From the NCBI RefSeq assembly GCF_000331995.1, contig NC_020134.1, forward strand, positions 2,080,001 through 2,144,000: a stretch of 64,000 nucleotides of DNA, given 5' to 3'. Origin of the DNA: Thermoclostridium stercorarium subsp. stercorarium DSM 8532 (lineage in GTDB: Bacteria; Bacillota; Clostridia; DSM-8532). The notes under the pieces are model-generated. The model saw only the letters and a list, made by a program, of their open reading frames with translations, did not search any database and was not told the origin of the DNA. Of the stretch, positions 20,195 through 30,473 are shown piece by piece. Position 1 is the first letter of the stretch. The number at the start of each line of letters is the position of its first letter. A program made the position numbers and the translations under genes.

Positions 20195-22300
20195 TCAGAT
20201 GACTCCAAAAAGGAGATCGCCGTATGTGGGTATTGGCCACAGGCTTGCATCCACGATGGTTTCAAGCCTGTCTGCAACAGCACGCAGTTCATTCATCTGC
20301 GGAATAATTACATCCTTGTATGCGCGGGCATGACTCAGCGAATCCCCTTCACTTGCATCAGCCTCTTTAATCTTCTGATCCAGCTTGTCGATGGCGGCTT
20401 TCAGGCCGGATGTAAGCGTTACGAGCTCATCCAGCTCTTCCTTGACACAGGAGTAATCCGCATCTGCAGCCCTGAGGGATGCTACGGTGTCCGCAACCTT
20501 TCTGACATAGGAAAGTGTCGCCGGGAGGATCTGCCTGCTTGCCATTTCAATCATGGTCAGGGCTTCTATGCGGATTGTCTTGATGTAGTTTTCAAGGCAT
20601 ATCTCATAGCGGGAATATATTTCGGCGCGGTTCAAAACGCCATGCTTTTCAAGTACCCTAATGTTCTTTTCGGCTATAAGTGCCGGAATGGCATCAACAG
20701 TGGTCCTCAGATTGGGCAGTCCCCTTCTCTCGGCTTCAGCAACCCACTCCTCGGAATAGTTATTGCCATTGAAAATAATACGCTTATGCTTACTTATGAT
20801 CTCCTTAACCACAGCATTCACTTCGGCCCTGAAATCCCCGGCATTTTCAAGGCGATCGGCAATCTGGCTGAGGGCTTCGGCTACAATGGTATTTATTATG
20901 AAGTTCGGCGTAGCTATGGACTGTGACGAACCCACCGACCTGAACTCGAACTTATTGCCTGTAAACGCAAAGGGAGAAGTTCTGTTTCTGTCGGTGTTAT
21001 CCTTGGGAAGAACGGGAAGTGTTGAAACACCGATTTCCAGGGTTCTGCTGGTTCCGTTGTTTTTGACGACACCTGTCTCTATCTGCTCTATTACACTGGT
21101 CAGCTCATCACCGAGGAAGATGGACATGATTGCCGGAGGTGCCTCGTTTGCCCCAAGCCTGTGGTCATTTCCAGCTGTGGCAACCGAGAAGCGCAACAGA
21201 TCCGCATATTCATCGACAGCCTTGATGACAGCTACGAGGAATATAAGGAACTGTGCGTTGTCCAGCGGTGTGGTACCGGGATCAAGGAGGTTCCTTCCAT
21301 CATCGGTTGAAATGGACCAATTGTTGTGTTTGCCTGATCCATTGACGCCTGCAAACGGCTTCTCATGCAGAAGACACGCAAGTCCGTGCCTGTCGGCCAC
21401 TTTTTTCATGATTTCCATGGTCAGCTGATTATGATCGGTTGCTATATTGGTGGTGGCAAACATAGGTGCCAGCTCATGCTGTGCAGGAGCAACCTCGTTA
21501 TGCTTTGTTTTAGCAGAAACCCCGAGCTTCCAGAGCTCTTCATCCAAATCATGCATGAATCTGGATACTTTTTCTTTCAGTATTCCGAAATAGTGATCCT
21601 CAAGCTCCTGTCCCTTTGGTGGCTTGGCACCAAACAGGGTTCTTCCGGTGTAAATCAAATCCTTGCGTTTCATGAAAAGCTCCTTGTCCACAAGGAAGTA
21701 TTCCTGCTCGGGTCCCAAAGTCGTTACAACCCGCTTGGTGGTGGTATCGCCGAAGAGTCTAAGGATACGGATCGCCTGCTTGGAAAGCGCCTCCATAGAA
21801 CGCAGTAGCGGAGTTTTCAGGTCAAGTGCTTCCCCGTTATAAGAGCAGAAGGCTGTAGGAATATAAAGCGTTTTATCCTTCACAAAGGCAGGCGATGTAC
21901 AATCCCATGCAGTGTAGCCCCTGGCCTCGAATGTCGCACGAAGACCGCCGGAAGGGAAAGATGAAGCATCAGGCTCACCCTTTATTAATTCCTTGCCCGA
22001 GAATTCCATAATGGCTTTGCCGTCCCCTGTCGGTGTCAGGAAGGAGTCATGCTTTTCGGCTGTAACACCTGTCAGTGGCTGGAACCAGTGGGTAAAATGG
22101 GTTGCCCCTATTTCAACCGCCCAATCTTTCATAACACAGGCTACGACCTCAGCTACTTCCGGATCAAGCGGAAGGCCTTCTTTGATTGTTTTCTTCAGCT
22201 TCTTATAAATAGGTTTTGGCAGGCGCTCCTGCATTACCGTGTCACTAAACACAGCTGAGCCGAATATACCCGAACAAACCCCATCAATACATCTTTCCAT
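20195..22300 (-). CDS. glnN: Glutamine synthetase type III
   Basis: 701 residues, the length of GSIII rather than GSI. It makes glutamine from glutamate, ammonia and ATP in the cytoplasm. Diagnostic blocks: [11 protein letters not shown]...EKHDSF (about 76-95), [12 protein letters not shown] (about 205), [13 protein letters not shown] (about 264-276), [14 protein letters not shown] (about 318-331) and [20 protein letters not shown]. The C-terminal GSIII extension follows. AAAGGAG ribosome site 10 nt before ATG. The leader carries a strong terminator hairpin (22390-22428) before the start, so expression is probably controlled by antitermination, in line with nitrogen control. No other nitrogen genes adjoin except the decayed nifH piece. 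Confidence 0.95.
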   Translation of the reverse strand: MERCIDGVCSGIFGSAVFSDTVMQERLPKPIYKKLKKTIKEGLPLDPEVAEVVACVMKDWAVEIGATHFTHWFQPLTGVTAEKHDSFLTPTGDGKAIMEFSGKELIKGEPDASSFPSGGLRATFEARGYTAWDCTSPAFVKDKTLYIPTAFCSYNGEALDLKTPLLRSMEALSKQAIRILRLFGDTTTKRVVTTLGPEQEYFLVDKELFMKRKDLIYTGRTLFGAKPPKGQELEDHYFGILKEKVSRFMHDLDEELWKLGVSAKTKHNEVAPAQHELAPMFATTNIATDHNQLTMEIMKKVADRHGLACLLHEKPFAGVNGSGKHNNWSISTDDGRNLLDPGTTPLDNAQFLIFLVAVIKAVDEYADLLRFSVATAGNDHRLGANEAPPAIMSIFLGDELTSVIEQIETGVVKNNGTSRTLEIGVSTLPVLPKDNTDRNRTSPFAFTGNKFEFRSVGSSQSIATPNFIINTIVAEALSQIADRLENAGDFRAEVNAVVKEIISKHKRIIFNGNNYSEEWVAEAERRGLPNLRTTVDAIPALIAEKNIRVLEKHGVLNRAEIYSRYEICLENYIKTIRIEALTMIEMASRQILPATLSYVRKVADTVASLRAADADYSCVKEELDELVTLTSGLKAAIDKLDQKIKEADASEGDSLSHARAYKDVIIPQMNELRAVADRLETIVDASLWPIPTYGDLLFGVI

Positions 22301-22389
22301 GACCCATTCTCCTTTCAGAATATTTTTTGATCTATCCCGTAAAATTTTTAATAACTGCTGGCCAATCGCTGGCTATAACCGGATAAAAA

Positions 22390-22428
22390 TACAAAAAAGG
22401 CGCTTCACATCGTCGGTGAAACGCCTTT
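22390..22428 (-). terminator. Attenuator hairpin in the glnN leader
   Basis: AAAGGCGCTTCAC (22396-22408) pairs with GTGAAACGCCTTT (22416-22428), one G-U pair. On the minus strand it is followed by TTTTTTGTATTTTTATCC. It lies about 90 bp before glnN, so a regulated terminator in the leader is likely. Two small hairpins (22470-22486 and 22503-22516) lie just upstream of it. The remaining part of 22429-22958 has no recognised gene and should contain the promoter. Confidence 0.75.
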
Positions 22429-22958
22429 GTTTCCGATAAAACACTCTTTAATTGTTTCATGCATGATTACCGTAATCCTTATACGGATTCCATAAAGTAA
22501 ACATCAGCCTTCTGATTATGTTACCAAAACAACTTTTGCTGCATTAATACCAGTTAACAGTAATTGCAGGAAGCTGCAATTCAAATTTCATATTTTACTG
22601 TACCGCATAAAACAACGCTAAATTACTCACCCCTGCTTATGCATATCTGATATATTTCTGTCATGCAGTAAAACTTCTATCTGTCATTAAATCCTGCTTC
22701 CGGATTAATCGAATAATTTAAGTTTATTTTAGCAGATTAATCAACATTTTGCAAGATATAGAACTAAAAATTTCATTTATAGCTGATATAACCAAATTCA
22801 ATAACATCATTGTTTCATATTTCCCGTCCCGTGGATTCTGTTATTTTTTATCCAATAAACGCATTTATCCCGTTGTTTTCCGCTATAATCCCTAAAGTTG
22901 GCTCTGCTTATCATGCTCACACTCCTTCATTGACGCTGCGTCTGCCATATCCTGCATT

Positions 22959-24374
22959 TTATTGACCGATCAGTTTACGCAACATGACTTCAGCCTTGCG
23001 AATATCCGCCTTCCCGCCGGTTTTCTTCATAATGTAGCCGAACATCGCGTTAATTGCTTTGTCCTTACCGCTTCTGACATCGGCTGCCGCCTTTGGATTG
23101 GCATCCATGGCTTCCCTGCACAACTTTTCAAGTTCCTCATCGGAGATACCCACAAGATCTTCAGGTTTAATAAACTCCTCCACCGGTTTGCCGGTCTCCA
23201 GCATCTTCTGCAGGGTCGCCTGGGCGACACCGATATTAATTTTCCTCTCATCGGCAAGTTTAACCAGCGCAGCATACTGTGCCGGTGAAATGAGGACGTC
23301 GAATAATTCCTTTTCCTCCTCGGTGCCCATTGTGGCAAAAATAGTGCCTACAATCAGGTTGGCCGCATTTTTCACACTTGCACCTTCTGCCAGTGCTCCT
23401 TCGAAAAACTCAGCTACCTTTCTGTACCTGGAAATCTGTTTTGCTGTAGCCTCAGGAAGCCCCAGAACATTCACATAACGCTTGAGCTTTTCAAAAGGCA
23501 GTTCGGGCAGAGACTTCCTTATTTCTTCGATTTTCTCCTCATCAATGCTGAATCTCAAAATATCAGGATCAGGGAAGTAACGGTAATCTTCGGAGTTTTC
23601 CTTATCACGCATAGGGGTAACGGTATTGGTTGCTTCATCGTAGCGCATGGTCTGCTGTACAACTGTTCCGCCCGCATCGAGAATATCAGCCTGCCTCTCG
23701 GCTTCGGCCATGACGGCCTTTTGAATGAAACTCAGTGAGTTGATATTCTTGATTTCAGTCCTCACGCCCAAACTTGAATCACCGGGCTTTCGCAGCGAAA
23801 GATTAACATCGCAGCGCATTGATCCTTCCTGCATCTTGCAGTCCGATATTCCGATATAGCGCATAATAAGCTGCAGCTTTTCGGCATATTCCTTTGCCTC
23901 TTCAGCGGAAGAAATATCCGGCTCGGAAACAATCTCAATCAGCGGAACACCGCTGCGGTTATAGTCAATAAAGGTATACCCTTTCTCGTGGATTAGCTTT
24001 CCGGCATCCTCCTCGATATGAATCCGGGCAATACCGATACGCTTGCCGCTGTCCAGCTCAATATAACCCTTTTCACATAGCGGTTCATCATATTGTGAAA
24101 TCTGGTAGGCTTTTGGCAAATCAGGATATACATAATTTTTTCGGTCCATATGGGACTTGGTATTGATTTTACAATTCAGTGCCAGGCCGGCTTTTATGGC
24201 ATATTCCACCACTTTTTGGTTGAGTACGGGAAGGGCTCCGGGCTGACCGGTACAAACAGGGCAGCAATGGGTGTTGGGCTCGCCCCCGAATTCAGTGGTG
24301 CAGCCGCAGAAAATCTTGGTTCTGGTCGCCAGTTCAATATGGGTTTCAATCCCGCAGACAATCTCATAATTCAT
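22959..24374 (-). CDS. gatB: Asp-tRNA(Asn)/Glu-tRNA(Gln) amidotransferase subunit B
   Basis: 471 residues, last gene of the aspS-gatCAB operon. It starts with MNYEIVCGIETHIELATRTK. Zinc-binding cysteines appear in IFCGCTTEFGG...HCCPVCTGQPGALP (about 22-50). It has RKNYVYPDLPKAYQISQYD, the tRNA and phosphorylation site block, and the C-terminal YqeY-like helical domain. The subunit activates the mischarged tRNA with ATP and passes it to GatA-made ammonia. ATGA overlap with gatA. Full length with no damage. Confidence 0.96.
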   Translation of the reverse strand: MNYEIVCGIETHIELATRTKIFCGCTTEFGGEPNTHCCPVCTGQPGALPVLNQKVVEYAIKAGLALNCKINTKSHMDRKNYVYPDLPKAYQISQYDEPLCEKGYIELDSGKRIGIARIHIEEDAGKLIHEKGYTFIDYNRSGVPLIEIVSEPDISSAEEAKEYAEKLQLIMRYIGISDCKMQEGSMRCDVNLSLRKPGDSSLGVRTEIKNINSLSFIQKAVMAEAERQADILDAGGTVVQQTMRYDEATNTVTPMRDKENSEDYRYFPDPDILRFSIDEEKIEEIRKSLPELPFEKLKRYVNVLGLPEATAKQISRYRKVAEFFEGALAEGASVKNAANLIVGTIFATMGTEEEKELFDVLISPAQYAALVKLADERKINIGVAQATLQKMLETGKPVEEFIKPEDLVGISDEELEKLCREAMDANPKAAADVRSGKDKAINAMFGYIMKKTGGKADIRKAEVMLRKLIGQ

Positions 24375-25831
24375 ATCCTGACACCTCCTTCATAAGCACC
24401 AATGATCTGTCCTGCATTTTGCTCATAAAAATGGGCCACTTGAAGAACCGTTACCTCACCAAACCGCCTGCCGATAATCTGCATACCGATGGGAAGCCCA
24501 TTGGCGTCCTCACCGCATGGAACCGAAATGGCCGGAACACCTGCAATATTTACAGGCACGGTGCATATATCCGCCAGGTACATTTCTACGGGGCTTTTTC
24601 TTTTGCAATTCAGCGGAAATGCGGTACTGGGCGCCGTAGGAGCAACCAGTACGTCACATTTTTCAAAAACGGCATCAAATTCCCGGTTTATCTCTTCACG
24701 AATCAGGCAGGCTTTCTTGTAATAGGCGTCGTAATAACCGCTGGACAGTACATAAGTTCCCAGCATAATACGGCGTTTAACCTCGTCACCAAAACCTTCG
24801 CTCCTGGTTTTGACGATCATGTCATCAATACTGGAATATGAGGCTGTGCGATAGCCATATCGGATACCGTCATATCTCCCGAGGTTTGAGGATGCTTCAG
24901 CACAGGCGATAATGTAATATACCGGAAGCGCAAGCTTCATGGCCGGAATCCTGATGTTTTCTATCACGGCACCATTCCTTTCAAACAGCTTTATGGCTTC
25001 CTCAACCTTTGATTTGATCTCCGGATTGATACCGTCAAAGAATTCCTCGGCCACACCAATGCGTATACCCTTTATATCCCGATCAAGGCATTCAGCCATG
25101 GAGGAACCATAATCATAATCCACACTGGTCTGATCGCGTCTATCAACGCCCTTAATGGCATCGAAAACAATGGCAGCGTCCTTCACGCTGTTTGTCAGGG
25201 GGCCAATCTGGTCCAGGGAGCTGCCGTAAGCAATAAGCCCATAGCGGGATACCGCGCCATAGGTGGGCTTAAGCCCCACCACGCCGCAGAAGGAAGCCGG
25301 CTGGCGTATTGAACCGCCGGTATCCGAGCCAAGGCTGTATACCGCCAGATTTGCACAGATGGCCGCGGCCGAACCGCCCGAAGAACCGCCTGTAACATAA
25401 TTTGTATTCCTGGGATTAAGCGGCGCACCATAGCAACTGGTTTCCGAAGTGCTTCCCATGCCGAATTCGTCCATGTTGGTCTTGCCCAGAAGAACCGCAC
25501 CCTGTTTTTTCAGCCTCTCCCAGACGGTAGCATCATAGTAAGGTTTAAAGCCCTCCAGGATTTTAGAGCAGCAAGTGGTAGGAATCCCGTCGGTGCAGAT
25601 ATTGTCTTTCAGGGCCATGGGAATGCCGCAGAGCAGCGGCGCATCGTCCTCCTTAAGCATCTGGTCGGCCTGCTCGGCAGCTTCCAGTGCAGTATCAAAG
25701 GTCAGATGCACATAGGCATTGAGGGTTGGATTCAGTTTTTCAATGGCATCAATGTATGCCTTTGTAAGCTCTACCGCAGAAATTTCGCGTTTACGAAGCT
25801 TTACTGCAAGTTCAGTTATTCCCATTCTCAT
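24371..25831 (-). CDS. gatA: Aspartyl/glutamyl-tRNA amidotransferase subunit A
   Basis: 486 residues, amidase-signature family. The catalytic Lys is in GIPMALKDNICTDG (about 73-86). The Ser-cisSer block is TNYVTGGSSGGSAAAICA (about 145-162), with the nucleophile in SDTGGSIRQPASFCG. It releases ammonia from glutamine for GatB. ATGA overlaps with both gatC and gatB show a coupled operon. A GGAGC ribosome site lies in the end of gatC. Confidence 0.96.
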   Translation of the reverse strand: MRMGITELAVKLRKREISAVELTKAYIDAIEKLNPTLNAYVHLTFDTALEAAEQADQMLKEDDAPLLCGIPMALKDNICTDGIPTTCCSKILEGFKPYYDATVWERLKKQGAVLLGKTNMDEFGMGSTSETSCYGAPLNPRNTNYVTGGSSGGSAAAICANLAVYSLGSDTGGSIRQPASFCGVVGLKPTYGAVSRYGLIAYGSSLDQIGPLTNSVKDAAIVFDAIKGVDRRDQTSVDYDYGSSMAECLDRDIKGIRIGVAEEFFDGINPEIKSKVEEAIKLFERNGAVIENIRIPAMKLALPVYYIIACAEASSNLGRYDGIRYGYRTASYSSIDDMIVKTRSEGFGDEVKRRIMLGTYVLSSGYYDAYYKKACLIREEINREFDAVFEKCDVLVAPTAPSTAFPLNCKRKSPVEMYLADICTVPVNIAGVPAISVPCGEDANGLPIGMQIIGRRFGEVTVLQVAHFYEQNAGQIIGAYEGGVRI

Positions 25832-26121
25832 TTTTTGCTCCTTTCCACCCTGAAAAATCCGTTATGCCCTTCAACATTGGAAAGGATTTTCTCACTGGGC
25901 AGGGACGGTTCTACTTCATCGGGGCGCAGGTCATCAAATGAGACAATCCTGGCACCCACGCTTCTTATCTGCTCAGTTCCGCCTTCAATATACTGGTTTA
26001 TTGTATTTGCAAAAGCTATAATCTCATCAAACTCAGCGGTAAACCGTTCAAGCTCTTCATCCGAAAAGCTCAGTTTCGCAAGTTTCGCAAGTTTCTCTAT
26101 TTCGTTTTTTGAAATTGCCAT
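25828..26121 (-). CDS. gatC: Asp/Glu-tRNA amidotransferase subunit C
   Basis: 97 residues from ATG 26121 (MAISKNEIEKLAKLAKLSFS). A frame up to a GTG at 26130 exists but the GGAG site fits the ATG. Small helical subunit that wraps around GatA and GatB, with LSFSDEELERFTAEFDEIIAF and LRPDEVEPSLPSEKIL typical of GatC. 63 bp after aspS, 4 bp overlap with gatA. Confidence 0.94.
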   Translation of the reverse strand: MAISKNEIEKLAKLAKLSFSDEELERFTAEFDEIIAFANTINQYIEGGTEQIRSVGARIVSFDDLRPDEVEPSLPSEKILSNVEGHNGFFRVERSKK

Positions 26122-26183
26122 AATCCTCACTCCATTTCTTACAGCAACCGACTTTCAAGCTCATCCGGATGATTTAAACACGC

Positions 26184-27929
26184 TTAATTCCTGATTTTTA
26201 TATGCACTTCACGCAGCTGCTGTTCGGTTACTTCGCCGGGTGCGCCGCACAACAGATCCTGTGCGTTGCTGTTCATGGGGAACGCCATGACCTCGCGGAT
26301 GTTTTCCTCATTCCTGAGGAGCATGATCATCCGTTCAATTCCCGGCGCCATACCGGCATGGGGCGGCGCTCCGTACTGGAATGCATTATAGAGCGCTCCG
26401 AACTTCTTTTTCAGAATCTCCTCATCGTAACCAGCAATCTCAAAGGCCTTTACCATGATATCCAGGTCATGGTTACGGACTGCGCCTGAAGAGAGCTCAA
26501 CACCGTTGCAGACGATATCATACTGGTAAGCCAGAATATCCAGAGGATCCTTGGTAATAAGCGCCTCCAGCCCACCCTGCGGCATGGAGAAGGGGTTATG
26601 GGTAAATTTTATTTTTCCGGTTTCTTCATCTATTTCATACATCGGAAAATCATTGACATAGCAAAAGCGGTAAGCCTTCTTCTCACAGAGGTCAAGGCGC
26701 TTGCCCAGCTCATCGCGGATTAGCCCCGCGTATTTGCAGGCAAGTTTTTCCCTGTCAGCAATAAAGAATATTACATCGCCCGGAATAAGGCCGGCAATCT
26801 GCGCCAGCTCCCCTTTTATTTCTTCGGGGATGTATTTGTCAATGGGACCTTTATAGGTCATGTCCTCCTGGACCTCAAGGTAGCCAAGCCCGCCCATGCC
26901 GATGGACAGTGCATAATCCAGCAATTTTTCATGGAAACCCTTGGACATCTCGGCATGAACCTTGATGGCCCTGACCGTCTTATTCCGGAAGGGTTTAAAT
27001 GCGCATTTCTGGAAAAAATCAGTCACATCAATGATACGCAGAGGATTGCGCAGGTCCGGTTTATCCGTACCAAACTCCAGCATGGCCTGCTTGTAGCTGA
27101 ACACTGGGAACGGTGCCTCGGTGATTTCATAACCTTCAGGAGCGAACTTCTTAAATGTCGCAGTCAGTATCTCCTCACCCACGCGGAAAACATCCTCCTG
27201 GGTGGCAAAGCTCATTTCAAAATCAAGCTGATAGAACTCGCCCGGAGAGCGGTCAGCCCGCGCATCCTCGTCACGGAAACAGGGGGCGATCTGGAAATAT
27301 CTGTCAAATCCTGAGACCATTAATAACTGCTTATATATCTGGGGTGCCTGTGGCAGTGCATAGAATTTCCCTTTATGTTTTCTTGACGGAACGATATAAT
27401 CCCTTGCTCCTTCGGGAGAGGATGCCGACAGAATCGGCGTCTGGATTTCAACAAAGCCCATCTCGGTCATCTTCTGCCTCAAAAAGTTGATAACCTGGGC
27501 ACGGAACAGAATATTTTCCTTTACCTTCCGGTTTCTTAAATCAAGATAACGGTATTTTAAGCGCACTTCCTCACGTATTTCTTTCGACGCGGAAATTTCA
27601 AACGGCAGCTCCTTATAAACCCTGCCCAAAACCGTGACCTTTTGTGCCACGAGCTCAATCGTACCGGTGGGAATCTTGGGATTGTACGTTTCTTCATCCC
27701 GTTTTTCCACCACACCTTCAATTGATAAGCATTCCTCTTTTCTGATACCTTTTGGAAGTTCCATGTTTCTGAATACAACCTGCATGACGCCGTACATGTC
27801 CCTGAGGTCAATAAAAGATACGCCGCCGTGGTCCCGGATGTTCTCCACCCAGCCGGCAATTTTAATGACGGAGCCTATATCTTCTTCGGTGATTTGATTC
27901 ATTGTCCTTGTACGATAAATCTCTGACAT
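26184..27929 (-). CDS. aspS: Aspartyl-tRNA synthetase (probably non-discriminating)
   Basis: About 581 residues, bacterial type. The start at 27929 has GGGGAGG 10 nt upstream; the longer frame to 27947 is less likely. The OB-fold anticodon domain comes first (IAGWVENIRDHGGVSFIDLRD). Class II motif 2 is YFQIAPCFRDEDARADR, the GAD insert occupies about 285-400, and motif 3 is GAPPHAGMAPGIERMIMLL near the end. It charges tRNA(Asp), and, given gatCAB next to it, probably tRNA(Asn) with Asp for later amidation. No asnS is in the window. A T-box leader controls the operon. Confidence 0.95.
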   Translation of the reverse strand: MSEIYRTRTMNQITEEDIGSVIKIAGWVENIRDHGGVSFIDLRDMYGVMQVVFRNMELPKGIRKEECLSIEGVVEKRDEETYNPKIPTGTIELVAQKVTVLGRVYKELPFEISASKEIREEVRLKYRYLDLRNRKVKENILFRAQVINFLRQKMTEMGFVEIQTPILSASSPEGARDYIVPSRKHKGKFYALPQAPQIYKQLLMVSGFDRYFQIAPCFRDEDARADRSPGEFYQLDFEMSFATQEDVFRVGEEILTATFKKFAPEGYEITEAPFPVFSYKQAMLEFGTDKPDLRNPLRIIDVTDFFQKCAFKPFRNKTVRAIKVHAEMSKGFHEKLLDYALSIGMGGLGYLEVQEDMTYKGPIDKYIPEEIKGELAQIAGLIPGDVIFFIADREKLACKYAGLIRDELGKRLDLCEKKAYRFCYVNDFPMYEIDEETGKIKFTHNPFSMPQGGLEALITKDPLDILAYQYDIVCNGVELSSGAVRNHDLDIMVKAFEIAGYDEEILKKKFGALYNAFQYGAPPHAGMAPGIERMIMLLRNEENIREVMAFPMNSNAQDLLCGAPGEVTEQQLREVHIKIRN

Positions 27930-27991
27930 AAGAAGCTCCCTCCCCATCTTTTATCTGATTTTCCGCTTCGGGAGAACAGCCCATAAATATG

Positions 27992-28260
27992 AAAAAGCTG
28001 CTCGCCCGAAATAGAAATTTCAGGGCGAACAGCACTATCATTGTCCGCGGTACCACCTGAATTACTGTACCCCTTTGTACAGTCACTCCTTAGTGTTTGC
28101 CGTTGTAACGTACGGCTTACGTCGCACCTACTCGTCATATACAAATATGACTTTCAGATTGAAGCTGGTGAAGTGTTATTCGCATGAATTCACTTTACGG
28201 GGTTCTCACCATTCCCCGCTCACTGTAAACGATAATTCATGCTACTTCTCTTCGTCATCG
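27992..28260 (-). ncRNA. T-box leader, probable Asn specifier (AAC), for aspS-gatCAB
   Basis: On the minus strand the T-box sequence AGGTGGTACCGCGG is at 28043-28058. It is followed by a terminator stem (27997-28033, GCTGTTCGCCC...GGGCGAGCAGC) and TTTTT. Stem I begins near 28256 with GAAGAGAAGTAGCATGAATT. Its distal part, GGGGAATGGTGAGAACCCC, has the conserved GGTG loop. The specifier-loop-like sequence GAATAACACTTC at 28170-28181 places AAC (Asn, 28175-28177) in the decoding position. This matches regulation by uncharged tRNA(Asn) and the indirect Asn-tRNA route. The exact specifier should be checked by folding. Confidence 0.88.
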
Positions 28261-28387
28261 CTTTTCCGTTTATTTTATTTTGGCGAATATTTTAATATAT
28301 ATCAACTTGTCCTGTCAAGGGGAATTTTATCTGTAAATGCAACCATAAATTGCATTAATTGTTTCTAACCGGAAGCCCCCAAGAATT

Positions 28388-28414
28388 AGCCCGCGTTCAT
28401 CCGGCGGGCTTTGT
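28388..28414 (+). terminator. GC-rich hairpin, possible terminator
   Basis: AGCCCGC (about 28388) pairs with GCGGGCT around a 9-nt loop and is followed by TTGTCC on the plus strand. No plus-strand gene lies upstream, so it may be a relic. The rest of 28261-28756 shows no gene. Confidence 0.35.
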
Positions 28415-28756
28415 CCTGGACATAACTTTTAAATGCATTATTAAAGCCTTCCTTGAAACACCGGGAATTTTTCCTTCAATCCCAGAGATTTTATTATACA
28501 AACGACACCAGCTCATGGATTAATTCCCAGTTAAATAACTACTCACAAATATTATTTAAATTTTCTTTTTTTGCTGTAACGAATCACTCCTGAAACAGAT
28601 ATATTTTGGGGAAGTGATTTCGTTGATAAACAAGTAAACAGTGGCAATGTTTAAAACTCTGAAATGTTAATACTGGATTTTTATTATCTATGCTCAGACA
28701 TAATTGAAAAATAACAAAACTTTTGCAGAGAGGGGATTTAAGGCAGTGGATAATCT

Positions 28757-28812
28757 TTATTTTTTGTTTTCCGGTATATCGCATAGAAAACCGGCATACG
28801 GAATTTGTAAAC
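28757..28812 (-). pseudogene. MBL-fold paralogue, C-terminal remnant
   Basis: Read in frame, it gives LQIPYAGFLCDIPENKK then a stop, against YKFPYAGFLCDIPEDKK at the end of the intact MBL gene (17232-17933). It is the last part of a second copy. The N-terminal part lies at 30309-30436. Confidence 0.75.
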
Positions 28813-28838
28813 ACGCATGATTATCACGGATGATCGTA

Positions 28839-29342
28839 TTAGCGGCACAAGCTAATCCCCAGCCTCAGCTCGTAAAATTGTCTGACCCACGAGGGATAAG
28901 ATTTATATTCCTCTGATTCGCTAATTGCTTCCAATGTCCGTTTCCCTACTCGCTTATCCATAATAGCGAATACACGAATTAGGTAATTTTCACTTTCAAG
29001 CGCTTCCTCAATGGAAAGTTGCAGAAAATCTGTTGCTGCCTTGAGAAAATCATAATCAGAAAGAGTTGCTTCCTGATTCCATTTTCTCTTAAGTTCCGGC
29101 GCATTATAATCCCATTCACCGGTTTCTTTCCAGCGATTATAAACATCATGTTCCTGCTTGTACGCTGCCGTCCAGGAAAATATAACCAATTCCTTTCCAT
29201 CAAGCCGGATTGATGCACGCCCATAAGAATTATGGACTTTGTGATATCGTGTCAGAAAATAAGTAATTCTATATTTCAGCGGCTCGCAAAGAAGCTCTGT
29301 CAGTTGCTTTTTCAAACCCGACCATGACTTATAGTGCTTCAT
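28839..29342 (-). CDS. SF0329-family uncharacterised protein
   Basis: 167 residues with no signal or membrane span. It begins MKHYKSWSGLKKQLTELLCE, followed by YFLTRYHKVHNSYGRASIRL and a helical C-terminal half with ALESENYLIRVFAIMDKRVG and SYPSWVRQFYELRL. I recognise the family outline but no function is known to me. GGGGGTT ribosome site 5 nt before ATG. It lies inside the gap that splits the MBL paralogue, so it probably arrived with the DNA that replaced the middle of that gene. Confidence 0.65.
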   Translation of the reverse strand: MKHYKSWSGLKKQLTELLCEPLKYRITYFLTRYHKVHNSYGRASIRLDGKELVIFSWTAAYKQEHDVYNRWKETGEWDYNAPELKRKWNQEATLSDYDFLKAATDFLQLSIEEALESENYLIRVFAIMDKRVGKRTLEAISESEEYKSYPSWVRQFYELRLGISLCR

Positions 29343-29636
29343 ATTAACCCCCGTATATCAGCTTCCTTAATTTTTAACTTCCTCAAGCAGTAACTTCCTT
29401 TATAATTTGATATGGCAGTATTTCCATGGTATATCCCAAGTTTATAGGCAAATCAATCCTGTTGCTTTTCTCTTCTGCTTTCCGTTTAAAATTTTTCCGC
29501 AGAAAAAAATCATATTATGTTTTGAATGCCACTCCGAATGCCCAGATTTGAAAACATCAATTCCACTTTGTAAACTATTGTGCAAAATTCAAAATAACTT
29601 TTGTGATATTAACTGAAAAAGTGATATTGGAATTAA

Positions 29637-29951
29637 TTACTCTTCCAACATATTCTTGCATACTGAAGTGATCTCTGATATTCCACTCCTTTTCCAAAGA
29701 AAAAGAACATCATCTCCCGTCTTCGGTCTTACAGAATACTTTTCAAAGTCTTTGCTCAGCCTTGCGGGAATTGATAATTCCCAGAACTTCACATAATAAA
29801 CATCCCCGTCCACGGCCTCTATGACTCCAAGCCTCTTATCCAAAAGCATCAAAAAACCTTCTTTGATTTTTACTTTCCGATATTTCGGAAACTCTGCCTC
29901 AAGCCGCTTTAATTCCTCATTATTATTTTCACATTCTTCAAATACAGGACC
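29637..29951 (-). pseudogene. Small hypothetical protein, 5' end damaged
   Basis: The ORF from ATG (about 29849) gives LDKRLGVIEAVDGDVYYVKF...LFLWKRSGISEITSV. The same frame stays open about 33 codons further upstream (GPVFEECENNNEELKRLEAE...) until a stop at about 29955, with no start codon in it. An AGGAGG site lies about 40 bp further up. So the original protein was about 105 residues and has lost its start or gained a frameshift. Function unknown. Confidence 0.45.
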
Positions 29952-30308
29952 AACTTATAAAATTTTGATCCTTTCCGCAGGTATCCTCCTAAATTACTTA
30001 TTATCTTAAAACGGGCGCAGAACTTATTCCCAGTAATAATATTACACTACGCCCAACGCTTTTTAAAAGTAAAGTTTAACTAAAAAAAAAGTCCCCATCA
30101 GAGTGCTGGTCACCATTCGAACATAATCTTATCGGTGCCGGATTAGGAGATACTGTAAAAATACCATAACCTTTCCGGATGATTATTATCTTAATCGTGT
30201 TCAGCACAGGAGTTCTTAAGATTGGCAAATGAAAAAATCAATGCCAAAATTAGTCTTAAAAGCTTCAGGCTGCCTGGTAATTTTCAATCCGGTAATCTGT
30301 TTATCTGC

Positions 30309-30436
30309 TTTGCATTCGGCGTATTAATAACGCTGTCAATAAGCAGTGGCCTTTCTGTTTCTGCCAGTAAGAAAAATCCTACCTCGTTGTCTTCAATCGT
30401 CCAGGCAGTATCGTTTATTTGAATAATGCCAGCTAT
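30309..30436 (-). pseudogene. MBL-fold paralogue, N-terminal remnant
   Basis: Reads IIQINDTAWTIEDNEVGFFL...ERPLLIDSVINTPNAKQ, closely matching residues 4-44 of the intact MBL gene at 17232-17933. The match ends before the metal-binding motif. About 1.5 kb with other ORFs separates it from the C-terminal fragment (28757-28812). Confidence 0.8.
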
Positions 30437-30473
30437 CTCATGAGATAAGGGTGCTTATCACACTTTAGGCTGT

